This document shows positions 48,369 through 56,076 of a stretch of 56,076 nucleotides of DNA, piece by piece (the first letter of the stretch is position 1; every line of letters begins with the position of its first letter). Origin of the DNA: Paracoccaceae bacterium (GTDB taxonomy: Bacteria > Pseudomonadota > Alphaproteobacteria > Rhodobacterales > Rhodobacteraceae); NCBI GenBank assembly GCA_024742695.1, contig JANSXY010000025.1, forward strand, positions 1 to 56,076, in the 5' to 3' direction. The notes under the pieces are model-generated. The model was not told where the DNA came from and did no database searches. It was given only the letters and a program-made list of their open reading frames with translations. The position numbers and the translations under genes are program-made.

Positions 48369-50729
48369 TCAGCCGGTCGGGATCAGGTCGGGCACGATCG
48401 TCACGATACCGGGGAACAGCCACAGGATCGCAAGACCCAGCACCTGGATCAGCACGAAGGGCAGCACGCCACGGTAGATATGGCCCGTCGTCACCTCCGG
48501 CGGGGCGACGCCGCGCAAGTAGAACAGCGCGAAACCGAATGGTGGCGTCAGGAACGAAGTCTGCAGGTTCACCGCGATCATGATCGTCACCCAGGCCGGA
48601 TCGAAACTGCCACCGTAGATCACCGGGCCGACGATCGGCACGACGATGTAGATGATCTCGAGGAAGTCGAGCACGAAGCCGAGGATGAACAGCACGGCCA
48701 TCACGATCAGGAACACCACCATCTCGTTGTCGAAGGCGCGCAGGAATTCCTGGATGTAATGCTCGCCGCCGAACGAGATCACGACGAGGTTGAGAAGCTG
48801 CGAGCCGATCAGGATCGTGAACACCATCGAGGTGACCTTGGCGGTCTCGCGCACCACCGGGCCCAGGACCGAGCCGGTGAACAGCACCCAACAGCTGTAG
48901 AGAAGCCCCAGCATCGCCAGGTGATAAGCACCCATCGCGGTGATGATCGCGACCCAGTCGGCAAAGCTGATGTTGTCGCGCGCCGTCCGCAGGTCGAAGT
49001 TGGCGCCGAGGATGATCATCACCACGATCGCGAAACTCGCCATCACGATCAGCCGGCCGGTGCGCTGCTCATCCCTGAGCTTGCGGTAGGCGGCCAGCAT
49101 GATCGCGCCGGCGGCCCCCAGCGCGGCGGCGGGTGTCGGGTTCGTGATCCCGCCAAGGATCGAGCCGAGCACCGCCACGATCAGGATCAGCGGCGGGAAG
49201 ACCACGCGCAAAAGCTCGTTCCTGGCCATGCGCGCGACCGCCGCGCGCGCGCCGTACATCGTCACCGCGAACGGCAGCGCAAGCAGCGCGAAGGTACCGC
49301 CCGGCGAGGTCAGCGGCGAGATCATCGCCGCGTCGACGAGAAAGGCCAGCGCCACGCCGGCGGCGCCCACCGCCAGCGGGGCCGGCGGGGCCGAGGGCGC
49401 GACGCCGCGCGCCACCGCCAGAAGCAGGGCCAGCGTGCCGAACACGGTGGCGACCCCGGTGCCGATCGGCGCGATGTCGGCCAGCCGTTCGGCGCGCAGC
49501 GCCTCGACTTCCTCGTCGCTGAGCGTCCGGGCCTCGGTTTGCGCGCCCGAGGCGGCAATCTCGGCCGCCTGCGCCACCGCGCGATCCCATTTTTCCTGCC
49601 CGTGCAGGTCGATCATCGCGGCCTGGCAGGTTTCGGAGACATTGGTGCGCAGTTCCGGCGCGCCGCTGCCCTGCATCACGTTCGAAACATCCACCGCCTG
49701 GCCGCCGATCACCCCCAGCTGCCCGGCCAGCATCAGCGCCGCGATGATCCCCAGAGGCGCGGTCAGGAACCAGGTCAGCGCCTCGGAGCGGGTGATCGGT
49801 TCACCCGCCTCGCCGGCGTCGAGCGACACCGGCGGCGCCTTCGACGGATTGAGCAGCGCGAAACCGAAGGCATAGGCGGCATAAAGGCCCGCCAGCAGGA
49901 TGCCCGGCAACAACGCCGCCTGGAACAGGGTGCCGACCGACACGACCGCCGGTTCGCCCAGAAGCGTCAGCGCGTCGCTGCAGCCCACCGATTGCGCGCG
50001 CTTTTCCTGCGCGGTGGAATAGATGTCGCCGGCCAGCGTGCCCAGCAGGACGATCACGATCGACGGCGGGATGATCTGGCCCAGCGTGCCCGAGGCCGCG
50101 ATCACCCCCGTCGACAGTTCCGGCGAGTAGTTGTTGCGCAGCATCGTCGGCAGCGCCAGCAGGCCCATCGTCACCACCGTCGCGCCGACGATCCCGGTCG
50201 AGGCGGCGAGGAAGGCGCCGACGATCACGATCGACACCGCAAGGCCGCCCGGCAAGGGGCCGAAGACCCGCGCCATCGTGGTCAAGAGGTCATTGGCGAT
50301 CTTCGAACGCTCCAGCGTGATGCCCATCATCACGAACATCAGCACGGCCAGAAGCGTCTCGATCGACTGGCCCGCGATCACCCGCTCGTTCATCCGGTTG
50401 ACGATGAAGCCGATGTTGCGGTTCATCGCCTCTTCCCAGCCGCCGGGGAACAGCGCCTCCTCGATCCTGGGCAATTCGGGGTATCGGAAGACCGATATCG
50501 CGTCGCGCGCCACGCCCTCGGCCAGCAGCGCGGAATACTCGGGCGAATTGACGTCGATCGCCTGGTGGATCAAGAGCCCTGCACTGTCCAGCGCGGCGAT
50601 GATCGCGAAGGAAATCACGCCGGAACCGCCGATCGCGAAAGCGACCGGGAACCCCGTCATGATCCCGCCGAAGAGGCAGAGGAACACGATGATGAGACCG
50701 ATCTCGATCCCGTCCAACCCGAACAGCAT
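48369..50729 (-). CDS. dctM: TRAP transporter large permease (DctM), extended form
   Basis: A 786-residue DctM-family permease, against about 430 in typical family members. N-terminal and C-terminal parts match DctM (GIEIGLIIVFLCLFGGIMTG, SGTLGQIIPPSIVIVLLG, NLQTSFLTPPFGFALFY). Extra material inside includes a periplasmic-looking segment rich in Asn/Asp (about residues 55-110), more hydrophobic helices, and a charged stretch LHGQEKWDRAVAQAAEIAAS followed by SDEEVEALRAERL. DctM and DctQ form the Na+-driven membrane part. It is the last gene of the TRAP unit. Confidence 0.92.
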   Translation of the reverse strand: MLFGLDGIEIGLIIVFLCLFGGIMTGFPVAFAIGGSGVISFAIIAALDSAGLLIHQAIDVNSPEYSALLAEGVARDAISVFRYPELPRIEEALFPGGWEEAMNRNIGFIVNRMNERVIAGQSIETLLAVLMFVMMGITLERSKIANDLLTTMARVFGPLPGGLAVSIVIVGAFLAASTGIVGATVVTMGLLALPTMLRNNYSPELSTGVIAASGTLGQIIPPSIVIVLLGTLAGDIYSTAQEKRAQSVGCSDALTLLGEPAVVSVGTLFQAALLPGILLAGLYAAYAFGFALLNPSKAPPVSLDAGEAGEPITRSEALTWFLTAPLGIIAALMLAGQLGVIGGQAVDVSNVMQGSGAPELRTNVSETCQAAMIDLHGQEKWDRAVAQAAEIAASGAQTEARTLSDEEVEALRAERLADIAPIGTGVATVFGTLALLLAVARGVAPSAPPAPLAVGAAGVALAFLVDAAMISPLTSPGGTFALLALPFAVTMYGARAAVARMARNELLRVVFPPLILIVAVLGSILGGITNPTPAAALGAAGAIMLAAYRKLRDEQRTGRLIVMASFAIVVMIILGANFDLRTARDNISFADWVAIITAMGAYHLAMLGLLYSCWVLFTGSVLGPVVRETAKVTSMVFTILIGSQLLNLVVISFGGEHYIQEFLRAFDNEMVVFLIVMAVLFILGFVLDFLEIIYIVVPIVGPVIYGGSFDPAWVTIMIAVNLQTSFLTPPFGFALFYLRGVAPPEVTTGHIYRGVLPFVLIQVLGLAILWLFPGIVTIVPDLIPTG

Positions 50730-50741
50730 GCTCCGCGCCCC

Positions 50742-51638
50742 TCAGTGAATCTCTGCGGCCGCCTCGGCGGTCTCGTCGCCGATCCGGTCCTTGTCCAGAT
50801 GCTTGCCGGCCGAGGCCTCGCCCTCGACGAACTCGAGATACGACCGGTAGAAGAAGGTGATCGCCTGCACCAGCACCGTCAGGCAGAACATCAGGATCAG
50901 CACCTTGAACAGGAAATAGGCGTTGAAGCCCGAGGGGCTGAAGCCCGTCGTCTCGACGTTCCAGCGCACCGCCACGGCCTTCATCAGCGTCCGGTCCAGC
51001 GTATCGGTGGCGTTCACCGGCGGCGTGATCAGGTGCCGCCACATGAAGAACCAGGCGTAGAACCAGGTGATCGTCATCGCCGGGATCATGAACAGAAGCG
51101 CGCCCATCATGTCGATGAAGCGCTTGGTGCGGTGCCGCACCTGGGCATAGAACAGGTCCACCCGGACATGGCCGCCCTGCACGAAGGTCCAGGCCGCGCA
51201 AAGCGCGACGACGACGGCGTTGTGAAATTTCAGGCCGTCCGCCCACCAGGCGACGCCGTGATCGGTGGCCAGCCCCAGCGGGCCGAGACTGATGTCGGCG
51301 ACCCGGAAGATCGACTGCAGGAACACCACCATGACCTGCTGCAGCACCATGATCAGGCCGGCCCAGGCCGCGACCCGGCCGATGGTGTTGGAAAACGCCT
51401 CCAGCCCGATCACCACGCGCCACAGGAACTCGCGCCGGAACAGGCCGATGACAAAGATCGCGACGACCACGTTGAACACCGCGAAGAACAGCTCGACCGA
51501 GGCGCCGTAGTAGACCAGGCGCATCAGGTTCTGCTTGTCGCTGAAATCGAAGACCGTCGCCGGATGCGTCAGGACGTAGATCAGGCCGGTCAGCCCGCCC
51601 CACATGCCCTGCAGGATCCAGATCACCCCGTCCAACAT
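50742..51638 (-). CDS. dctQ: TRAP transporter small permease (DctQ)
   Basis: A 298-residue DctQ-type subunit, longer than the usual 160-200. There are about six hydrophobic segments; the C-terminal four, with VRVDLFYAQVRHRTKRFIDM and YAWFFMWRHLI, are the DctQ core, and an N-terminal extension of two segments (YYGASVELFFAVFNVVVAIF) is added. Extended DctQ proteins are common in TRAP systems of the mannitol/chloroaromatic/2-oxoacid class. It lies 92 bp after dctP, with a stem-loop between, and 12 bp before dctM. Confidence 0.9.
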   Translation of the reverse strand: MLDGVIWILQGMWGGLTGLIYVLTHPATVFDFSDKQNLMRLVYYGASVELFFAVFNVVVAIFVIGLFRREFLWRVVIGLEAFSNTIGRVAAWAGLIMVLQQVMVVFLQSIFRVADISLGPLGLATDHGVAWWADGLKFHNAVVVALCAAWTFVQGGHVRVDLFYAQVRHRTKRFIDMMGALLFMIPAMTITWFYAWFFMWRHLITPPVNATDTLDRTLMKAVAVRWNVETTGFSPSGFNAYFLFKVLILMFCLTVLVQAITFFYRSYLEFVEGEASAGKHLDKDRIGDETAEAAAEIH

Positions 51639-51682
51639 GCTGCCCCCCGGTTCGCGCGCAGGCCCCCGCCCGCGCGTGGCAC

Positions 51683-51711
51683 GGGGCAGCGCGCCAGCCG
51701 CGCACTGCCCC
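51683..51711 (-). terminator. Stem-loop between dctP and dctQ
   Basis: GGGGCAG (51683-51689) pairs with CTGCCCC (51705-51711) and CGCG with CGCG, leaving a 2-base bulge and loop of five. Similar structures after TRAP binding-protein genes protect or attenuate the transcript so that dctP is made in excess over dctQM. Confidence 0.5.
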
Positions 51712-51730
51712 GGTTCGTCTCAGCCGCCGA

Positions 51731-52822
51731 TCACATGCTCGACAGCACGCGCGTCCGCTGCGCGACATAGGGCGTGTCGGCCAGCGACAGCCAGTTCGCG
51801 GTGTCGCGCATCGACGCCATCGCGGAATCGTTGACCTTCTTGAAGATCGGGTCGCCCATGTAGCCGCCCAGCACCTCGGCCGCGCCGCGGCCGAAGGCAT
51901 CCCACACGTCGTTGGGGAAGGCGTGGGTGTTCACGCCGCCCGCCAGAAGCCGGGCCAGGGCCGGGCCGTTGTTGGCGGTGAACAGCGCGTAGTTGTGCTG
52001 GTGCGCGTCGGCGCAGGCCACCTCGATCGCGCGCTGGTGCGAGGGCGACAGGCTGTTGAACTTCTCGAGGTTGACACCGACCGACAGCGCCGCGCCGGGC
52101 TCGTGGAAGCCGGCCGGGTAGTAGTGGTCGCAGACCTCCTGCAGGCCCAGTTTCTCGTCCGACCAAGGGCCGATCCACTCGGTCCCGTCCAGCGCGCCGG
52201 TCGACAGCGCCTGGTAGATCTCGCCGCCCGGCAGGGTCTGCACCGAGACGCCGAGAGCGGCAAGAGCCTGGCCGCCGAGGCCCGGCATCCGGAACTTCAG
52301 GCCCTGCAGGTCGCCGGCCGAGGTGATCTGCTTGCGGAACCAGCCGCCGCCCTGCGCGCCGGTCTGGCCGGCGATGAAGGCGCGGATGCCGAAGATCTCG
52401 CCCAGTTCATGGTGCAGCGCCTTGCCGTCCGCGCCATAGTACCAAGTCATGATTTCCGGCACGGTCATGCCGAACGGCACCGCCGTGAAGAACGCCCACG
52501 CGGGATGCTGGCCGACCCAGTAGTAGTCGGCGCCGTGATACATGTCGGCCTGGCCCGAGGCGGTGGCGTCGAAGCTTTCGAAGGCGCCGACAAGCTCGCC
52601 CGCGGCCTTGGCATCGATGGTCAGCGTGCCGTCGGTGATGTCGGCGACGTTGTTGACCACGCGCTCGACCGAATCCCACACGCCGGACAGGCCGCGGGGC
52701 CAGGTGGTGACCATGGTCAGCGTCACGCGGCCCTGCGCGATCGCGGGCGCGGCAAGCGTGCTGGCGGCGGCGGCCGCGGTGCCGCCCACGGCGGCCTTGG
52801 TAAGGAACGAACGACGATCCAT
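51731..52822 (-). CDS. dctP: TRAP transporter solute-binding protein (DctP, TakP-like)
   Basis: A 363-residue periplasmic binding protein. The Tat signal starts MDRRSFLTKAAVGG and ends with the cleavage-like APAIAQ near residue 30. LKFRMPGLGGQALAALG holds the Arg that in TRAP binding proteins anchors the substrate carboxylate, and GTEWIGPWSD and AGFHEPGAAL resemble TakP, the Rhodobacter 2-oxoacid binder, and the mannitol/chloroaromatic group. The ligand is therefore probably a 2-oxo or similar organic acid, unconfirmed. GGAGGAGT precedes the ATG, and a promoter lies in the 219-bp gap upstream. Confidence 0.93.
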   Translation of the reverse strand: MDRRSFLTKAAVGGTAAAAASTLAAPAIAQGRVTLTMVTTWPRGLSGVWDSVERVVNNVADITDGTLTIDAKAAGELVGAFESFDATASGQADMYHGADYYWVGQHPAWAFFTAVPFGMTVPEIMTWYYGADGKALHHELGEIFGIRAFIAGQTGAQGGGWFRKQITSAGDLQGLKFRMPGLGGQALAALGVSVQTLPGGEIYQALSTGALDGTEWIGPWSDEKLGLQEVCDHYYPAGFHEPGAALSVGVNLEKFNSLSPSHQRAIEVACADAHQHNYALFTANNGPALARLLAGGVNTHAFPNDVWDAFGRGAAEVLGGYMGDPIFKKVNDSAMASMRDTANWLSLADTPYVAQRTRVLSSM

Positions 52823-52888
52823 TGGGTTACTCCTCCCGGTGGGTTGTGCCCGCCCCGTTCGGCGGGCGGATCGTTGAAGGTGGCCGGA

Positions 52889-52916
52889 ACACTAGCGGCC
52901 AAGGTTCAGGTTGCAA
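52889..52916 (-). promoter_or_regulatory. Putative promoter of dctPQM
   Basis: On the minus strand TTGCAA (52916-52911) and TAGTGT (52894-52889) are 16 bp apart, 66 bases before the dctP ATG. The rest of the 219-bp gap to the antiporter shows no further clear element. Confidence 0.45.
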
Positions 52917-53041
52917 ACACCAAAAAACGCCGCAGCCGCCGCAATGACGGCGAACCGCGTGGTTGCCCGCGAAATCGGCTTTTGGCTCTTGCATTCAGCC
53001 GCCGAGACCCGACATCTGGCGCAAACGAACGGGGGCGAAGC

Positions 53042-53956
53042 GTGCTCTACCTGGCTTTCGCGGCGGGCCTCGTCGCACTCTTCTTCGGCGGCGATTGGCT
53101 GGTGCGGGGCGCGGTGGGCGTGGCGCGGCGGTTCCGCGTGCCGCCGATGGTGATCGGGCTGACCATCGTCGGCTTCGGCACCTCGATGCCGGAACTGCTG
53201 GTCTCGGTCGAGGCCGCGCTTGACGGCGTGCCACAGATCGCGATCGGCAACGTCATCGGTTCGAACATCGCCAACGTTCTGCTGATCCTCGGCGCCGCCG
53301 CGGTGATCTTCCCGGTGCATGCGCCGCTGGCGCCGATGCGGCGCGACATCATCGCGGTGATCCTGGCCACGCTGGCGCTTTGGGCGGTGCTCGCCTCGGG
53401 CGAGATCGGCCGTGGCATCGGCGCGGCGATGGTTCTGGCGCTGGCGGTCTACCTTTTCTACTGCCTGCGCGCCGGCGATGCCGCCGAACCGGAAGACGAA
53501 TTGCCGCTGCCGCTGTGGCGGGCGCTGGCCGAGGGCATCGGCGGGCTGCTGGTGCTGATGGCCGGCGCGCGGCTGCTGGTCTGGAGCGCGAGCGAGATCG
53601 CCCGCACCTACGGCGTGTCGGAGGCCGTGATCGGGCTGACCGTCGTCGCGATCGGAACATCGCTGCCGGAACTGGCCACCGCGGTTGTCGCCGCCTACCG
53701 CAAGCAATCGGAAATCGCGCTGGGCAACGTGCTGGGCTCGAACCTGTTCAACATTCTCGCGATCCTCGGGATCACGGCGCTGGTGGTGCCGATCCCCGTC
53801 GATCCGCGCTTTGCCGGCCTCGACATCGCGCTGGCGCTGGCGGCGGTGCTGGTGCTGCCGGCGCTGTCGGCCGTCGCGGGCCGGATCGGCCGGATCGCCG
53901 GTGGCGCGATGCTGGCCGCCTATGCCGCCTACATCGTGCTGATGGGCGTCAGCTGA
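53042..53956 (+). CDS. Calcium/sodium antiporter family protein (YrbG-like)
   Basis: A 304-residue cation/Ca2+ exchanger with about ten transmembrane helices in two inverted halves. Each half holds the alpha-repeat: GFGTSMPELLVSVE with IGNVIGSNIANVLLI, and AIGTSLPELATAVV with LGNVLGSNLFNILAI. The paired Glu residues in these repeats bind Ca2+. I choose GTG 53042 because no in-frame ATG lies close, and GGGGGCGAAGC stands just upstream. Ion specificity is by family only. It is divergent from dctP. Confidence 0.9.
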   Translation: MLYLAFAAGLVALFFGGDWLVRGAVGVARRFRVPPMVIGLTIVGFGTSMPELLVSVEAALDGVPQIAIGNVIGSNIANVLLILGAAAVIFPVHAPLAPMRRDIIAVILATLALWAVLASGEIGRGIGAAMVLALAVYLFYCLRAGDAAEPEDELPLPLWRALAEGIGGLLVLMAGARLLVWSASEIARTYGVSEAVIGLTVVAIGTSLPELATAVVAAYRKQSEIALGNVLGSNLFNILAILGITALVVPIPVDPRFAGLDIALALAAVLVLPALSAVAGRIGRIAGGAMLAAYAAYIVLMGVS

Positions 53957-54052
53957 GCCCTCGCTTCCCGGTTCTTTCCCAAGGCGCGGCATTCGCGCAA
54001 CATTCGTGCCGGATTTCTGCCCGTCGCGACACTTTGTTCGGGCGTTTCGCGG

Positions 54053-54081
54053 TTGACGCCCCAAACGCGCGCCCATAAGGT
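54053..54081 (+). promoter_or_regulatory. Putative promoter of the ilvB leader
   Basis: TTGACG (54053-54058), a 17-bp spacer and TAAGGT (54076-54081) are followed by a leader start region and the leader peptide SD at 54098-54102. Confidence 0.5.
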
Positions 54082-54109
54082 CCGCCCGCACGCCAGCGGA
54101 GGCCAGGCA

Positions 54110-54157
54110 ATGGGGCCGATCCTCGTAGTACCGAAACGGATGCGCATGGGCCGATGA
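54110..54157 (+). CDS. ilvB leader peptide (15 aa, Ile-Leu-Val-Val)
   Basis: MGPILVVPKRMRMGR, with ATC CTC GTA GTA codons in a row at 54119-54130, preceded by GGAGG at 54098-54102. GTA is a rare valine codon in this GC-rich sequence. The gene downstream makes the precursor of all three branched-chain amino acids, so the run is the expected sensor of charged Ile, Leu and Val tRNAs. The peptide tail overlaps the antiterminator arm, as attenuation requires. Confidence 0.88.
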   Translation: MGPILVVPKRMRMGR

Positions 54158-54208
54158 CGGCAGACCATGACGGTCCCCATGCGCCCCCGCCCGGAACGGG
54201 GGCTTTTT
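54142..54208 (+). promoter_or_regulatory. ilvB transcription attenuator (antiterminator and intrinsic terminator)
   Basis: Arm 2 GCGCATGGG (54142-54150), inside the last leader codons, is a perfect 9-bp complement of arm 3 CCCATGCGC (54176-54184). Arm 3 overlaps the terminator stem GCCCCCG (54183-54189) with CGGGGGC (54197-54203), which is followed by TTTTT (54204-54208). A ribosome stalled at the Ile-Leu-Val-Val codons leaves arm 2 free and favours read-through. A ribosome at the stop codon covers arm 2 and lets the terminator form. Confidence 0.85.
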
Positions 54209-54236
54209 GTTGGCGCGGAAGCGGATGGAGCGGACG

Positions 54237-55994
<1,758 letters not shown>

Positions 55995-56019
55995 TCCGGT
56001 ATACGCTGAACCAACAGTA

Positions 56020-56053
56020 GCGCGTCGGCCTCGGGGCCGGCGCGCTTTTCTTT
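56020..56053 (+). terminator. Intrinsic terminator after ilvB
   Basis: GCGCGTCGGCC (56020-56030) and GGCCGGCGCGC (56035-56045) form an 11-bp stem (one G-T pair) with loop TCGG, followed by TTTTCTTT. It lies 25 bases after the ilvB stop and suggests that ilvB ends a transcript here. Confidence 0.85.
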
Positions 56054-56076
56054 GCCCGCCCGCCTTACGGTTGCGC

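Noticed and set aside
48480-51770. Long plus-strand open frame across the TRAP genes
   Set aside because: Composition (His, Arg, Asp, Gln) is that of a codon-bias shadow; the minus-strand TRAP proteins are well supported.
52911-53153. Small gene in the dctP-antiporter gap
   Set aside because: The frame mostly overlaps the antiporter in another register, has no ribosome site and encodes a low-complexity product.

Overview
The window reads as chromosomal backbone from a very GC-rich alphaproteobacterium, most likely order Rhodobacterales (Rhodobacteraceae family). Supporting this are the gene orders yceD-rpmF-plsX-fabH-ihfA-MerR and dgt-argS-SPOR-nagZ-scpA-scpB, a double-length dCTP deaminase, a single-cysteine DksA, DUF2852 and DUF2927 proteins, a Bpt aminoacyl transferase, an Entner-Doudoroff pair and a Tat-exported TRAP binding protein. 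I see no insertion sequence, prophage, integrase, plasmid function or CRISPR array. Genes are tightly packed and no gene-free stretch reaches 300 bases; the longest gaps (about 160-280 bp) hold regulatory sequence and are described below.

Layout. 1-3.8 kb (minus): partial phytoene-synthase-like gene, cimA and cysS, preceded by a 13-codon Cys/Ile leader peptide. 3.9-9.8 kb (plus): two tandem MmcQ/YjbR genes, then an accessory amino-compound block (aminotransferase, aromatic-amino-acid-decarboxylase-like enzyme, non-pyrrolysine MttB-family methyltransferase, short-chain dehydrogenase behind a 16-bp palindrome). 9.9-13.8 kb (minus): alpha-methylacyl-CoA racemase, Uup-type ABC-F ATPase and an OlsB-like acyltransferase, with two copies of a 64-bp hairpin repeat. 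13.9-20.4 kb: msrB, bamE (minus), yceD-rpmF-plsX-fabH, ihfA-MerR, tRNA-Pro(GGG) and dcd. 20.4-27.0 kb (minus): scpB, scpA, nagZ, SPOR protein, argS, dgt. 27.1-30.8 kb: erpA-like gene, an unknown gene, xthA, an FAD monooxygenase and dksA. 30.9-37.8 kb (plus): a coupled operon of MoxR ATPase, GNAT, DUF2927 lipoprotein, 54-residue membrane protein, VWA protein, small membrane protein and DedA, then a P450 and an M48 peptidase. 37.8-40.3 kb (minus): eda and edd under a LacI-type operator. 40.5-48.3 kb: a small basic protein, rRNA methyltransferase, PIN protein, glnE, YbaK, DUF2852, RDD and bpt. 48.4-52.8 kb (minus): a TRAP transporter (dctM, dctQ, dctP) with an unusually long DctM. 53.0-56.0 kb (plus): a Ca2+/Na+ antiporter and ilvB with a complete attenuation leader.

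How it fits together. Two ends of branched-chain amino acid synthesis are present: cimA makes citramalate for isoleucine and ilvB is the acetolactate synthase large subunit. Both sit behind candidate peptide-based controls. The ilvB leader has Ile-Leu-Val-Val codons, a competing antiterminator and an intrinsic terminator. The cysS-cimA leader has three Cys and four Ile codons. The plsX/fabH, scpAB/nagZ and edd/eda groups are ordinary housekeeping. The least understood unit is the MoxR-VWA operon, whose members suggest ATP-driven maturation of a target in or near the envelope.
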